Assembly (NCBI GenBank): GCA_050730675.1
Contig: JBOHNM010000075.1
Location: forward strand, 1-19,507
Direction: 5' to 3'
Source of the DNA: JBOHNM01 sp050730675
GTDB lineage: Bacteria > Planctomycetota > Phycisphaerae > Phycisphaerales > UBA1924
Length of the DNA stretch: 19,507 nucleotides
The position numbers and the translations under genes were made by a program. Below the pieces are notes generated by a model. The model had not been told where the DNA came from and searched no databases. It saw nothing but the letters and a program-made list of their open reading frames with translations. Below, in pieces: positions 1 to 6,605 of this stretch; the first letter of the stretch is position 1; every line of letters starts with the position of its first letter.

Positions 1-136
1 CTCCAGCACGACTCACCGTATTGCCGCTTGCGGATCAACTCCGCCATCGCCCGCCACTCGACGGATGTTGCTCAAACTCATGCCGGTCACCCACCATCAA
101 CGCGCGAGTTGCCGGCACATTGTCGTATCGGCTCGC

Positions 137-715
137 TCAACGTGCAACGCGACGGTTCCGGTGCAGCAGCGGCGCCGCGCCGAGAACAAGAACCACTGTT
201 GTGCCGGGCGTTGGGATCGTTACCCAGAATCCATATCCAATGTAGTTCGCTGGGTTCTCCGGCGGGTGGTACGTGGCGTCACCTGAGATGGTCAAGCCAT
301 CATCGGAAAGGCTGTGGGTGAAGTCGAGCGTCCAGTTGGTCATGTCCACGCCGTTGGCCATGAGCAGCTCGCGGAGATTGATGAACCCAATGCCCTGGCG
401 CCAAATCATGGCATAAACGCGGCCTGTCGCATCCCCTCCCCAACCGAGGATCGTTCGCCCATCCGGTGTCATCGTGTCGGCCACGAAGGCCGTGCATCCG
501 TCCGGCACGCCCAGATCGACAATGCCAGTCTGTTCTGTCCAGCGGTAGAGCCGGATGGCGGTAACCAAGTCCGGGTCATCAGAAGTCAGTCCGCCAGCGA
601 TCACAGAGCCGTCGGCACTGACCGCGGTGGCTGATCGTGCGTCCCAACCGGCGGGCGCGCCCTGCAACGGCTCAATCCCGGAAGGCGTCCACCTCACAGC
701 ACTCCAGAAGGCCGG
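137..715 (-). pseudogene. 5'-truncated HAF-repeat exported protein with PEP-CTERM-like anchor
   Basis: The frame reads on the minus strand from just inside a stop at 716-718 to a TGA at 137-139. The translation carries beta-propeller-like HAF repeats, with phrases such as AVSADGSVIAG and LYRWTEQTGIVDLG. Extracellular HAF proteins are built from many such repeats. The last 26 residues start with IPTPGTT, continue with a hydrophobic stretch (VVLVLGAAPLL) and end in an Arg-rich tail. That layout is typical of PEP-CTERM-type sorting signals in planctomycetes. No signal peptide or start codon is present. A GTG at 697 could be called as a start, but the repeat-like coding (AFWSAVRWTPSG) continues upstream of it until the in-frame stop. 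I therefore read it as the C-terminal remnant of a larger surface protein cut at about position 716. Its function is unknown. Confidence 0.6.
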
Positions 716-1686
716 TCACCACAACAACGTGTCCTGCGACCTATCGCTGGTTCAAGAACGGCTCGTTGATTACGAGTGGGGTGACAACTCTCGCCTTTGG
801 AAGCCGCCTCGTCATTCAACCGAGTCAATTCCCGGCTTCCGGTGCATCCGACACCTATTGGACCGAAGCCTATCTCACGAATCACTCGGCGCCACAACCT
901 GTCGTGCAATCTCAAACTACGGTGGTTCGCGGGTTCGGCTCGTCCGTACTGTCTGTGAGCGCAGACCAAGAAGCATGTCAGGGTGGTGCTTCGAATCTCT
1001 CAGTCACGGCGCAAAGTACGGGCACGCCGCCGACGAATGCCACGCTCAGGTATCAATGGGAGGGACGTCCTTACGGCGGAGTGTTTGCGCCGATCGCCGG
1101 AGCGACCCAGTCAACTTATTCGCCGCTGAATTGCGAGGCAGGGTTCTTCTATTACCGCTGTTTCGTGGGATTCTCTCCCAGCGCCGCGTACCCATGCGGC
1201 GGCTATTCGTCTGTTGTGCGAGTCGCGGTGCGTTGCAATCGTGCGGACGTCGCGAGCTTGGGGGGCGGTCCGGTTCCCGACGGTCAAATCACGCAAGACG
1301 ACATGATCGTTTTTCTGGATGGGTTCTTTGCCAATAACCTGCTGATTGCCGATGTTGCCGGACTCGGAGGCTCCGCAGGGCCGGACGGACAGTTGACGCA
1401 GGATGACATCACGTTTTTCCTCGGTCAGTTTTTCGCGCCTTGCTGTGGAGCACCGTGCGACATGATGCGCATGGGAGGTGGAATCGAATCTGGCATGTCT
1501 AAATCGGGTTTGACGGCAGCAGATGCGGCCGATCGCCGTGCCGCGGCCGTGATCGCTCTGCGCGCGGCGTTTGGCATCTCACTGGATGACAACGCCACGC
1601 CCGATCAAATGATCGAAGCCATCACTGCCTACTTCAGCGCCCTTTCTGTCCCAGTCCAGCCGGCCGGTCCGGCCTCGCGCGATTGA
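716..1686 (+). pseudogene. 5'-truncated Ig-like protein with dockerin module and abnormal C-terminal tail
   Basis: The frame is open from well upstream, but sensible coding starts at about 716 (VTTTTCPATYRWFKNG). An Ig-like region with the WFKNG and RYQWEG motifs spans about 730-1230. A 67-residue dockerin follows at 1243-1443 with two DxxxLGG...PDGQ(I/L)TxDD repeats, each a calcium-binding-loop pattern. No signal peptide, start codon or ribosome site belongs to it, because the upstream part of the open frame is antisense to the HAF fragment. Modules of this type normally end in Gly-Cys followed by a stop. Here the sequence continues about 80 residues past the terminal Cys into an unrelated tail that includes MSKSGLTAADAADRR, ending at a TGA at 1684-1686. 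I infer a broken exported protein, damaged at the 5' end and probably at the 3' end. A frame call from GTG 637 would be artificial. Confidence 0.6.
1243..1443 (+). other. Cys-terminated dockerin module, copy 1
   Basis: This 67-residue module runs from ADVASLGG to QFFAPC. By hand alignment it matches the module at 2531-2731 at about 43 of 67 positions with no gaps. Each half has an Asp-rich loop followed by a hydrophobic helix (FLDGFFANN, FLGQFF). In Phycisphaerae such modules sit at the C-terminus of many exported proteins. Their partner is not known from this window. Confidence 0.7.
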
Positions 1687-1894
1687 CATACTCCATGCTG
1701 TGCAGGTTCTCAGAGCACTTTTCATAAATCCGCTTGGCGGTGGAGTGGCAGATGCGGACGCGCCCGAGTGTGAGGAAGGCCTGATGGATGTCGGCGCGGG
1801 GGCGGGACGCACGTGATCGCCGCTGCCCGCAAGGCGGCACGGACGCGGGCAGGTAGTGTGCGGTGACCCTGCGGGCGGGCTGAAGCCCCAACAC
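1634..1894 (-). pseudogene. unidentified reading-frame remnant, possibly from a mobile element
   Basis: An 86-codon minus-strand frame contains a stretch that looks protein-like (positions about 1690-1800): RPRADIHQAFLTLGRVRIC, followed by HSTAKRIYEKCSENLHSMEY. The flanks do not look like coding sequence, and no ribosome site is evident. I do not recognise the family. The lone conserved-looking core inside junk-like flanks, next to two truncated genes, suggests a decayed piece of a transferred or repeated element, but this is only inference. It partly overlaps the odd C-terminal tail of the dockerin frame on the other strand. Confidence 0.25.
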
Positions 1895-1895
1895 G

Positions 1896-2159
1896 CTACT
1901 TACCCTTGTAGTAGTCCAGGTTCAGCTGCACGAACTGGTTCCACTCTTTGGGGAGGTCTTCCTGGGGGAAGATGGCCTTGACGGGACATTCGTCCACGCA
2001 GAGGCCGCAGTCGATGCAGGTGTTGGGATCGATGTAGAGCTGCTTGATGACGCCGAAATCGGGCTCGTTCTTGGTCGGGTGGATGCAATCGACGGGGCAG
2101 ACCTCGACACAGGAGGTGTCCTTGGTCCCGACGCAGGGCTCGGCGATGACGTGTGGCAT
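1896..2159 (-). CDS. ferredoxin, 7Fe (3Fe-4S/4Fe-4S) type
   Basis: This is an 87-residue soluble electron carrier. Eight cysteines appear in the classic order, C9, C17, C21 and C25, then C48, C51, C54 and C58. In the seven-iron ferredoxin pattern (Cx7CxxxC at the N-terminus, CxxCxxCxxxCP later), C9, C17 and C58 would hold the 3Fe-4S cluster and C21, C48, C51 and C54 the 4Fe-4S cluster. The phrases EPCVGTKDTSC, CPVDCIHP and CIDCGLCVDECP are hallmarks of the FdxA group. I chose the ATG at 2159 because MPHVIAEPC matches the usual start of the family. A start at 2180 would add seven unusual residues. No strong Shine-Dalgarno site is seen. It stands alone and is divergent from the dockerin gene at 2297, so its redox partner cannot be named from context. 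Confidence 0.92.
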   Translation of the reverse strand: MPHVIAEPCVGTKDTSCVEVCPVDCIHPTKNEPDFGVIKQLYIDPNTCIDCGLCVDECPVKAIFPQEDLPKEWNQFVQLNLDYYKGK

Positions 2160-2242
2160 GGGGGGGAGTTTAGAACGCATGCCGGTCGGGGGCGAGCGGG
2201 CAGGTTTGGCGGGGCAATGGGCCTGAATTGGCGGCCTGAGTC

Positions 2243-2270
2243 TTGCGATTGGCGGTGGAGGGGATAGATT
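2243..2270 (+). promoter_or_regulatory. candidate sigma-70-like promoter for the exported dockerin protein
   Basis: TTGCGA at 2243-2248 and TAGATT at 2265-2270 are separated by 16 bases and match the -35 and -10 consensus at four of six positions each. The start codon at 2297 lies 27 bases beyond the -10 element, which would give a short leader. The match is moderate and planctomycete promoter consensus is poorly defined. Confidence 0.3.
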
Positions 2271-2296
2271 ACGTATGTCCGCCGGAGGTTCACCCC

Positions 2297-2734
2297 ATGC
2301 GCAGCACCATCATCGCCGCGACGCTGGTCCTTGGAACGTTGTCCTCGAGCGCGGCGTTCGGGCAGCTCTCGGTGCCGCAGTACGTGATCGCGGGCGGCGG
2401 CGGGACCAGCTCCGGCGGCGGTTACAGCGTGAGCGGGACGATCGGGCAGCCGGTGGTGGGGATCTCGGTGAACGGCTCGACCTCGGTGAACAGCGGGTTC
2501 TGGGGGAGTGTGTCGATCGCGTGCGGCCTGGCCGACGTGGCGTCGCTGGGCGGCCAGATCGGGGCCGACGGAGCGCTGACCGTCGACGACATCGTGGTGT
2601 ACCTGGCACAGTTCTTTGCCAACAACCTGTCGGTGGCGGACATCGCGGGCCTGGGCGGGAGCGCGACGCCGGACGGCCAGATCACGGCCGACGACCTGGT
2701 GCTGTTCCTGGCGCAGTTCTTCCAGGGGTGCTGA
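2297..2734 (+). CDS. small exported protein with C-terminal Cys-terminated dockerin
   Basis: The product has 145 residues. A signal peptide is clear: MRST, then a hydrophobic core (IIAATLVLGTL), then a cleavage-like SSAAFG-Q. Residues about 23-75 are Gly/Ser-rich with QYVIAGGGGTSSGGGYSVSG and the pattern GTIGQP...NSGFW, seen in many planctomycete exported proteins. Residues 79-145 form a 67-residue dockerin with two Asp-rich loops, ending exactly in Gly-Cys plus stop, the expected terminus. The ATG at 2297 is preceded by GGAGG at 2284-2288 with an eight-base gap. That decides this start over the in-frame GTG/ATG-type alternative at 2243, which would put residues before the signal peptide. I infer a surface or secreted protein; its ligand and anchoring partner are not known. 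Confidence 0.85.
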   Translation: MRSTIIAATLVLGTLSSSAAFGQLSVPQYVIAGGGGTSSGGGYSVSGTIGQPVVGISVNGSTSVNSGFWGSVSIACGLADVASLGGQIGADGALTVDDIVVYLAQFFANNLSVADIAGLGGSATPDGQITADDLVLFLAQFFQGC

Positions 2735-2976
2735 GAAGCAACGAGCGATGGGCAACCAGCGATGAGTGGGGAATCGATTCCGCGGTGAGCGGTGACAGGC
2801 CGTGGTGCGCGGGGGCGTCGTGTGAAGATGCGCAGGTGGTGTGGGCGGCGCAGGGCCGAGAACCGCCGGGCGGGACGTCCGCGCGGGTTATCCGCTGGCG
2901 TGCCGGCGGAGCGGGGGCAGAGTTGAGGGAGCAGATCCGCCCCGCTTGGAGCAGAGAAGATGGAACGGAGAAGAAG

Positions 2977-4116
2977 ATGGAACGGAGACTCGCAACGTGG
3001 TGTGCGGCGGCAATGGTGTGCGCCGGCGTGGCCGCCACGTGGGCGGGCCCGCTCGACCCCCCGCCGGGGCCGGTGAGCGATACTTCGCTGCCCGGCCCGG
3101 TGTACCCGGCGATGAAGACGCTGGGGCAGATCGAGCCGCGGACGGCGGTGCAAAGCCTGCCCAGCGCGGGCACGGCGCAGCACGTCATCTCCGCGCCCGG
3201 CAGCTACTACCTGACGGGTAACATCACCGGCACGGCGGGCAAGCACGGGATCTCGATCACCGCCGAGCACGTGACGCTGGACCTGAACGGGTTCGCGCTC
3301 ATCGGCGCCAGCGGCGCGGGCGACGGGATCACCACGGCGGCGTTCCTCAAGAACGTGGCGGTGGTCAACGGCTCGGTGAAGGGGTGGCCGGGGAGCGGCG
3401 TGAACGTGCAGACCGACAACGGGCGGCTGGAAGGCCTGCGCGTGAGCAACTGCACGCTGGCGGGGATCAGCACCGGCACATCGCTGGGGACAATGATCAT
3501 CCACTGCACCCTGCAGGACAACGCCGGCGGCAACCTCTTCACCGGCGCCGGGTGCACCGTGGAGGGGTGCAACATCATCAACACGTCCCTGCTGGGGACG
3601 GCCATCGGCATCAACACCGCCGACGGGACCATCGTCCGCGACTGCAACCTGCAGGGGCTGCGCGGCGTGGGGATCCAGGCGGGCGGCTCGTGCACGATCC
3701 TCAACAACACGATCGTCAACGGGCGGGCCGATGCCGTGAACGTCGGGCAGCGATCGATGGTGAAGGGGAACAACATCAGCGGGCACGTGGGCTCGGGGAT
3801 TGTGCTCAGCGGGCAGGCGTGCATGGTGGTGGACAACATGCTGGTGAGCAACGCGCCGGGGAGCACGATCGCCGGCGGGATCATCACGTCGCAGAACAAC
3901 CACCACATCACCGGCAACACGATGATGAGCAACGGCCTGGGGCTCAAGTGCACGGGGCTGGGGAGCTTCATCGCCCGCAACACCGGGCGGGCCAACGCCA
4001 CGAGCTTCACCATCAGCGGGTCCAACTCGGTGGGCCCGCTGGTGAACATCTCGCTGCAGGGCGACATCGCGGACATCCCCGCGGCGAACCATCCGTGGGC
4101 AAATTTCACCTACTGA
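2977..4116 (+). CDS. exported right-handed parallel beta-helix protein
   Basis: The product has 379 residues. The start is an N-terminal signal peptide (MERRLATWCAAAMVCAG, cleavage near TWA-GP), followed by a Pro-rich linker. From about residue 65 the sequence carries short repeated turns typical of right-handed beta-helices, such as GISITAEHVTLDLNGFAL, GTIVRDCNLQG, CTILNNTIVNG and NNHHITGNTMMSNG, down to about residue 355. These folds occur in polysaccharide lyases and in many surface proteins. I see no obvious lyase catalytic signature, so enzymatic activity cannot be claimed. The ATG at 2977 has GGAG at 2967-2970 with a good spacing, while upstream in-frame sequence back to 2275 has no coding character and overlaps the previous gene. 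It lacks a dockerin or PEP-CTERM anchor, so it may be freely secreted or periplasmic. Confidence 0.82.
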   Translation: MERRLATWCAAAMVCAGVAATWAGPLDPPPGPVSDTSLPGPVYPAMKTLGQIEPRTAVQSLPSAGTAQHVISAPGSYYLTGNITGTAGKHGISITAEHVTLDLNGFALIGASGAGDGITTAAFLKNVAVVNGSVKGWPGSGVNVQTDNGRLEGLRVSNCTLAGISTGTSLGTMIIHCTLQDNAGGNLFTGAGCTVEGCNIINTSLLGTAIGINTADGTIVRDCNLQGLRGVGIQAGGSCTILNNTIVNGRADAVNVGQRSMVKGNNISGHVGSGIVLSGQACMVVDNMLVSNAPGSTIAGGIITSQNNHHITGNTMMSNGLGLKCTGLGSFIARNTGRANATSFTISGSNSVGPLVNISLQGDIADIPAANHPWANFTY

Positions 4117-4172
4117 AGCGGTTGTTGATCCGGTGATTCCATGTTGTGCTGGACGCCATGGCGGCAGGGCTC

Positions 4173-4192
4173 ATAGGTCCTATAGGACCTAT
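4173..4192. repeat. 20-bp perfect palindrome between convergent genes
   Basis: ATAGGTCCTATAGGACCTAT is identical to its own reverse complement over all 20 bases. It lies between the stop of the beta-helix gene (4116) and the stop of the convergent zinc-ribbon gene (4218). It is unlike the GC-rich surroundings. It has no loop and no clear T-tract, so it is not a canonical intrinsic terminator. It could be a protein-binding site or a dispersed genomic palindrome. Confidence 0.75.
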
Positions 4193-4217
4193 ATGTCATA
4201 TTGTTGTGGATTGACCG

Positions 4218-4799
4218 CTACAGCGGCTTCCGTAAAAACTCCGCCTTGTCATAGGCCTCCCCGCACTCCGGGCACGCTCCCGCGCCGGCAAGGCCAGTCA
4301 GGTCGTACTGGCAGCCGCGGCAGCCGATGGCGAGGAGTTTCAGCGCATCGCCGGCGGGGCTCTGGCCGCCCTCGTAGCACTCGGCGAGCGCGTCGGGCCC
4401 GTGGCGGGCGAAGACGATCTCGCCCTGGTCGTAGGGCTCGCCGCACTCGGGGCAGGCGCCCGTGAAGGGAAGACCGCGCAGGGAGTAGCCGCACTTGCCG
4501 CAGGGGATCGCCAGGTGCTTGGGCAGGCGCGAGAGGTCGGGCTCCTCGGCGGAGGCTTCCCACTCCTGCTCGTAGTCGACGCCGGTGCTTTGCCACTGCG
4601 CGATGGCGTGCTCGGCGCGGGGCCGGTCGGCGGGGTCGCGGAGCACCACACGGTACTGCACGTGCGCGGTGGCGCCGTAGCCGAGGACGACGGGCTCATC
4701 GCGGCGCTCGATGCTGACGGCGATCCCCTCCTCGAGCAGGTGCTCGACGGCGGCGACGGCCTCGGGCCAGCTCGGGCTGGTGTGGACGATCTCGCTCAC
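4218..4799 (-). CDS. DUF2007-like protein with tandem zinc ribbons
   Basis: The product has 193 residues. The first 70 residues (SWPEAVAAVEHLLEEGIAVS...GYGATAHVQYRVVL...AEHAIAQW) have the layout of the DUF2007 family of small putative signalling proteins. Two zinc ribbons of the planctomycete CxxC-Y-L-GL...CPECG type follow. The cysteines are at 100, 103, 116 and 119, and then at 160, 163, 176 and 179, exactly 60 residues apart, so this is an internal duplication. The GTG at 4799 is chosen because GGAG lies nine bases upstream and because the longer frame to 4928 would overlap the 3' end of metG. It starts 19 bases after the metG stop on the same strand and is probably co-transcribed. Zinc binding follows from the Cys pattern; the biological role is unknown. 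Confidence 0.8.
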   Translation of the reverse strand: MSEIVHTSPSWPEAVAAVEHLLEEGIAVSIERRDEPVVLGYGATAHVQYRVVLRDPADRPRAEHAIAQWQSTGVDYEQEWEASAEEPDLSRLPKHLAIPCGKCGYSLRGLPFTGACPECGEPYDQGEIVFARHGPDALAECYEGGQSPAGDALKLLAIGCRGCQYDLTGLAGAGACPECGEAYDKAEFLRKPL

Positions 4800-4818
4800 G
4801 GGCGAAAACTCCAGATGC

Positions 4819-6441
4819 TTAGGCGGTGACGGCTGGTGCTGTACCGGGCGCCGGCTCGGCCGGGTCGGCGCGCATGAAGAGCGCCGCGCCCTTGGAGAGC
4901 GGCGACCCCGGCTTGAGACTGTGCTCACCCCCCCACTGGGTCATGTGGAAGAGCGTGCAGGACTCGTGGCCGGGCGGGGCGGCGCAGCTCCACGTCTGCC
5001 AGAGGCGTGCCGCGGCCTCGGGGATGGCGGGCGAGAGGATGAGGGAGGCGACGCGCAGGGCCTCGGCGCAGTGGTAGAGGATGGCGGCGAGTTCGTCCTT
5101 GCGGTGCGGCTCGGCCTCGATCTTCTTGGCGAGCTTGAACGGCTCGGTGACGTTGATGTACGCATCGACCTTGCTGACCAGGGCGACGCCCTCGGCGAGC
5201 GCGCCGCCGATATCGAACTGGTCGGCCTTGCTGATGCAGGCGCGGACGGCCGACGAGGTGATGGTCGGCCAGTCGAAGCCGGCGTGCTCGACGATCCCCT
5301 TGGGGTCGGGGCACTTGCCGCCGAAGTACTTGTCGATCATGTTGCCGACGCGGCTGGTGGCGTTGCCGATGCCGTTGGCGAGTTCGCTGTTGTAGACCTC
5401 GATGAACTTGGAGTGGGCGAAGTCGGCGTCGGTGTTGTAGAGCGGGCCCTGGGCGGCGAGGAAATAGCGCACGGCGTCGCGGCTGTACTTCTCGCAGTAC
5501 AGCTTCAGGACGTCGAGATCCACAAAGTTTTTGAGGCTCTTGGACATCTTGCGGCCTTCGCGGACCCAGTACGCGTGGGCGTAGACGGTGCGCGGGAGTT
5601 CTTCGCCCAGGGCCATGAGCAGGCACGGCCAGATGACGGCGTGGAACCAGAGGATGTCCTTGGCGATGAGGTGGACCGAGGCGGGCCAGTACTTGCGGCG
5701 GTCTTCGGTGTCGATGGTGCTGAGGTAGTTGAAGAGCGCGTCGATCCACACGTAGATGCGGTGGCCAGGGTCGTCGGGCATGAGGATGCCCCAAGACGTG
5801 GCCTCGTCACCGGCGACGACGGCGCGCGAGATCGGGATGTCCTGCAGCCCGTCGCGGAGACGCCCGAGCACCTCGTTGCGGCGCGACTCGGGAAGGATGA
5901 AGTCCGGGTTGGCGGCGATGTGGGCCGCCAGTTGCGTCTGGTACTTGCTCAGGCGGAAGAAGTAGTTTTTTTCGGAGCGTTTGACCAGCGGGCGGCCGGT
6001 GACAGGGCTGTTGTAGTTGGCTTCCTTGGCGGCGTTCTCGGTGAGGTACTCCTCCTGCGATTCATCGAACCAGCCGGTGTAGTCGCCTTTGTAGACATCG
6101 CCCGCCGCGAGCAGCTCGCGGATGTAGATGTCCACCTTGTCCTTGTGGCGGTTCTGGCTGGTGCGGATGAAGTCGTCGTTGGAGCAGTTGAGGAGGGCGA
6201 AGGCCTTGGCGAACTCGGCGGCGTTCTTGTCCGACCACTCCAGCGGCGTCATGCCGTGCTCGCGCCCGGAGGTGACGACCTTCTCGGCGTGCTCGTCGGT
6301 GCCGGTCAGAAAGAAGACATCGCGCCCGAAGAGGCGGGCGAAGCGGGCGGCGACATCGGCGACGGTCGTGGTGTAGCAGTGGCCGATGTGGGGCCGGTCG
6401 TTGACGTAATAGATGGGCGTGGTGATGTAGTACGTGGACAT
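4819..6441 (-). CDS. metG: methionine--tRNA ligase
   Basis: The product has 540 residues and is a cytoplasmic class I aminoacyl-tRNA synthetase that charges tRNA-Met for initiation and elongation. The HIGH signature is at residues 18-21 in YYVNDRPHIGH, and KMSKS is at 298-302. YVWIDALFNYLS and LWFHAVIWP are MetRS-typical. In the connective-peptide region the sequence GWFDESQEEYL replaces the Cys-containing knuckle of zinc-type enzymes, so this one appears zinc-less there. The anticodon-binding helical domain (about 380-500) is present. There is no C-terminal tRNA-binding EMAP/Trbp111 domain, so it is the short form. The ATG at 6441 starts MSTYYITTPIYY as in the family; the open frame upstream to 6618 overlaps the divergent gene's leader and looks non-coding. 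No good Shine-Dalgarno site is visible. Confidence 0.97.
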   Translation of the reverse strand: MSTYYITTPIYYVNDRPHIGHCYTTTVADVAARFARLFGRDVFFLTGTDEHAEKVVTSGREHGMTPLEWSDKNAAEFAKAFALLNCSNDDFIRTSQNRHKDKVDIYIRELLAAGDVYKGDYTGWFDESQEEYLTENAAKEANYNSPVTGRPLVKRSEKNYFFRLSKYQTQLAAHIAANPDFILPESRRNEVLGRLRDGLQDIPISRAVVAGDEATSWGILMPDDPGHRIYVWIDALFNYLSTIDTEDRRKYWPASVHLIAKDILWFHAVIWPCLLMALGEELPRTVYAHAYWVREGRKMSKSLKNFVDLDVLKLYCEKYSRDAVRYFLAAQGPLYNTDADFAHSKFIEVYNSELANGIGNATSRVGNMIDKYFGGKCPDPKGIVEHAGFDWPTITSSAVRACISKADQFDIGGALAEGVALVSKVDAYINVTEPFKLAKKIEAEPHRKDELAAILYHCAEALRVASLILSPAIPEAAARLWQTWSCAAPPGHESCTLFHMTQWGGEHSLKPGSPLSKGAALFMRADPAEPAPGTAPAVTA

Positions 6442-6605
6442 GATCGGGGAGTGTATGGGTTGCGCAGTGGGTTTGGGGCTTTCCGGGGGTTCTCCGGCGA
6501 TTGAAAAGGTTGGTGACAAAGCTGTTGCACCGATAGGAGCCGGGGAACGTAGTGTTTTGTACAGGCCCCGCCGTTGCGGGCGGTGGTTGATTTTGGAGGT
6601 GCCCA

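Noticed and set aside
1..47. Possible start of a minus-strand gene (MAELIRKRQYGESCW) running off the left edge
   Set aside because: Only 15 codons and no clear ribosome site; cannot be supported without the sequence to the left.
2275..2976. N-terminal extension of the beta-helix frame
   Set aside because: It overlaps the dockerin gene in another frame and is Arg-rich; the signal peptide and ribosome site at 2977 mark the true start.
2735..2976. Gene or repeat in the 242-base gap after the dockerin gene
   Set aside because: Two imperfect AGCGATG-containing units occur near 2745-2770, but nothing convincing as a gene or as a repeat array.
4711..6504. Long plus-strand open frame (597 codons) opposite metG
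   Set aside because: It is the antisense shadow of a well-recognised gene in GC-rich DNA; the translation is Val/Asp/Gly-rich with no motif.
6442..6605. Promoter or leader structure between metG and the exported protein
   Set aside because: Several weak -35/-10-like pairs and a 5-bp stem at 6568-6583 were seen, but none stands out from background.
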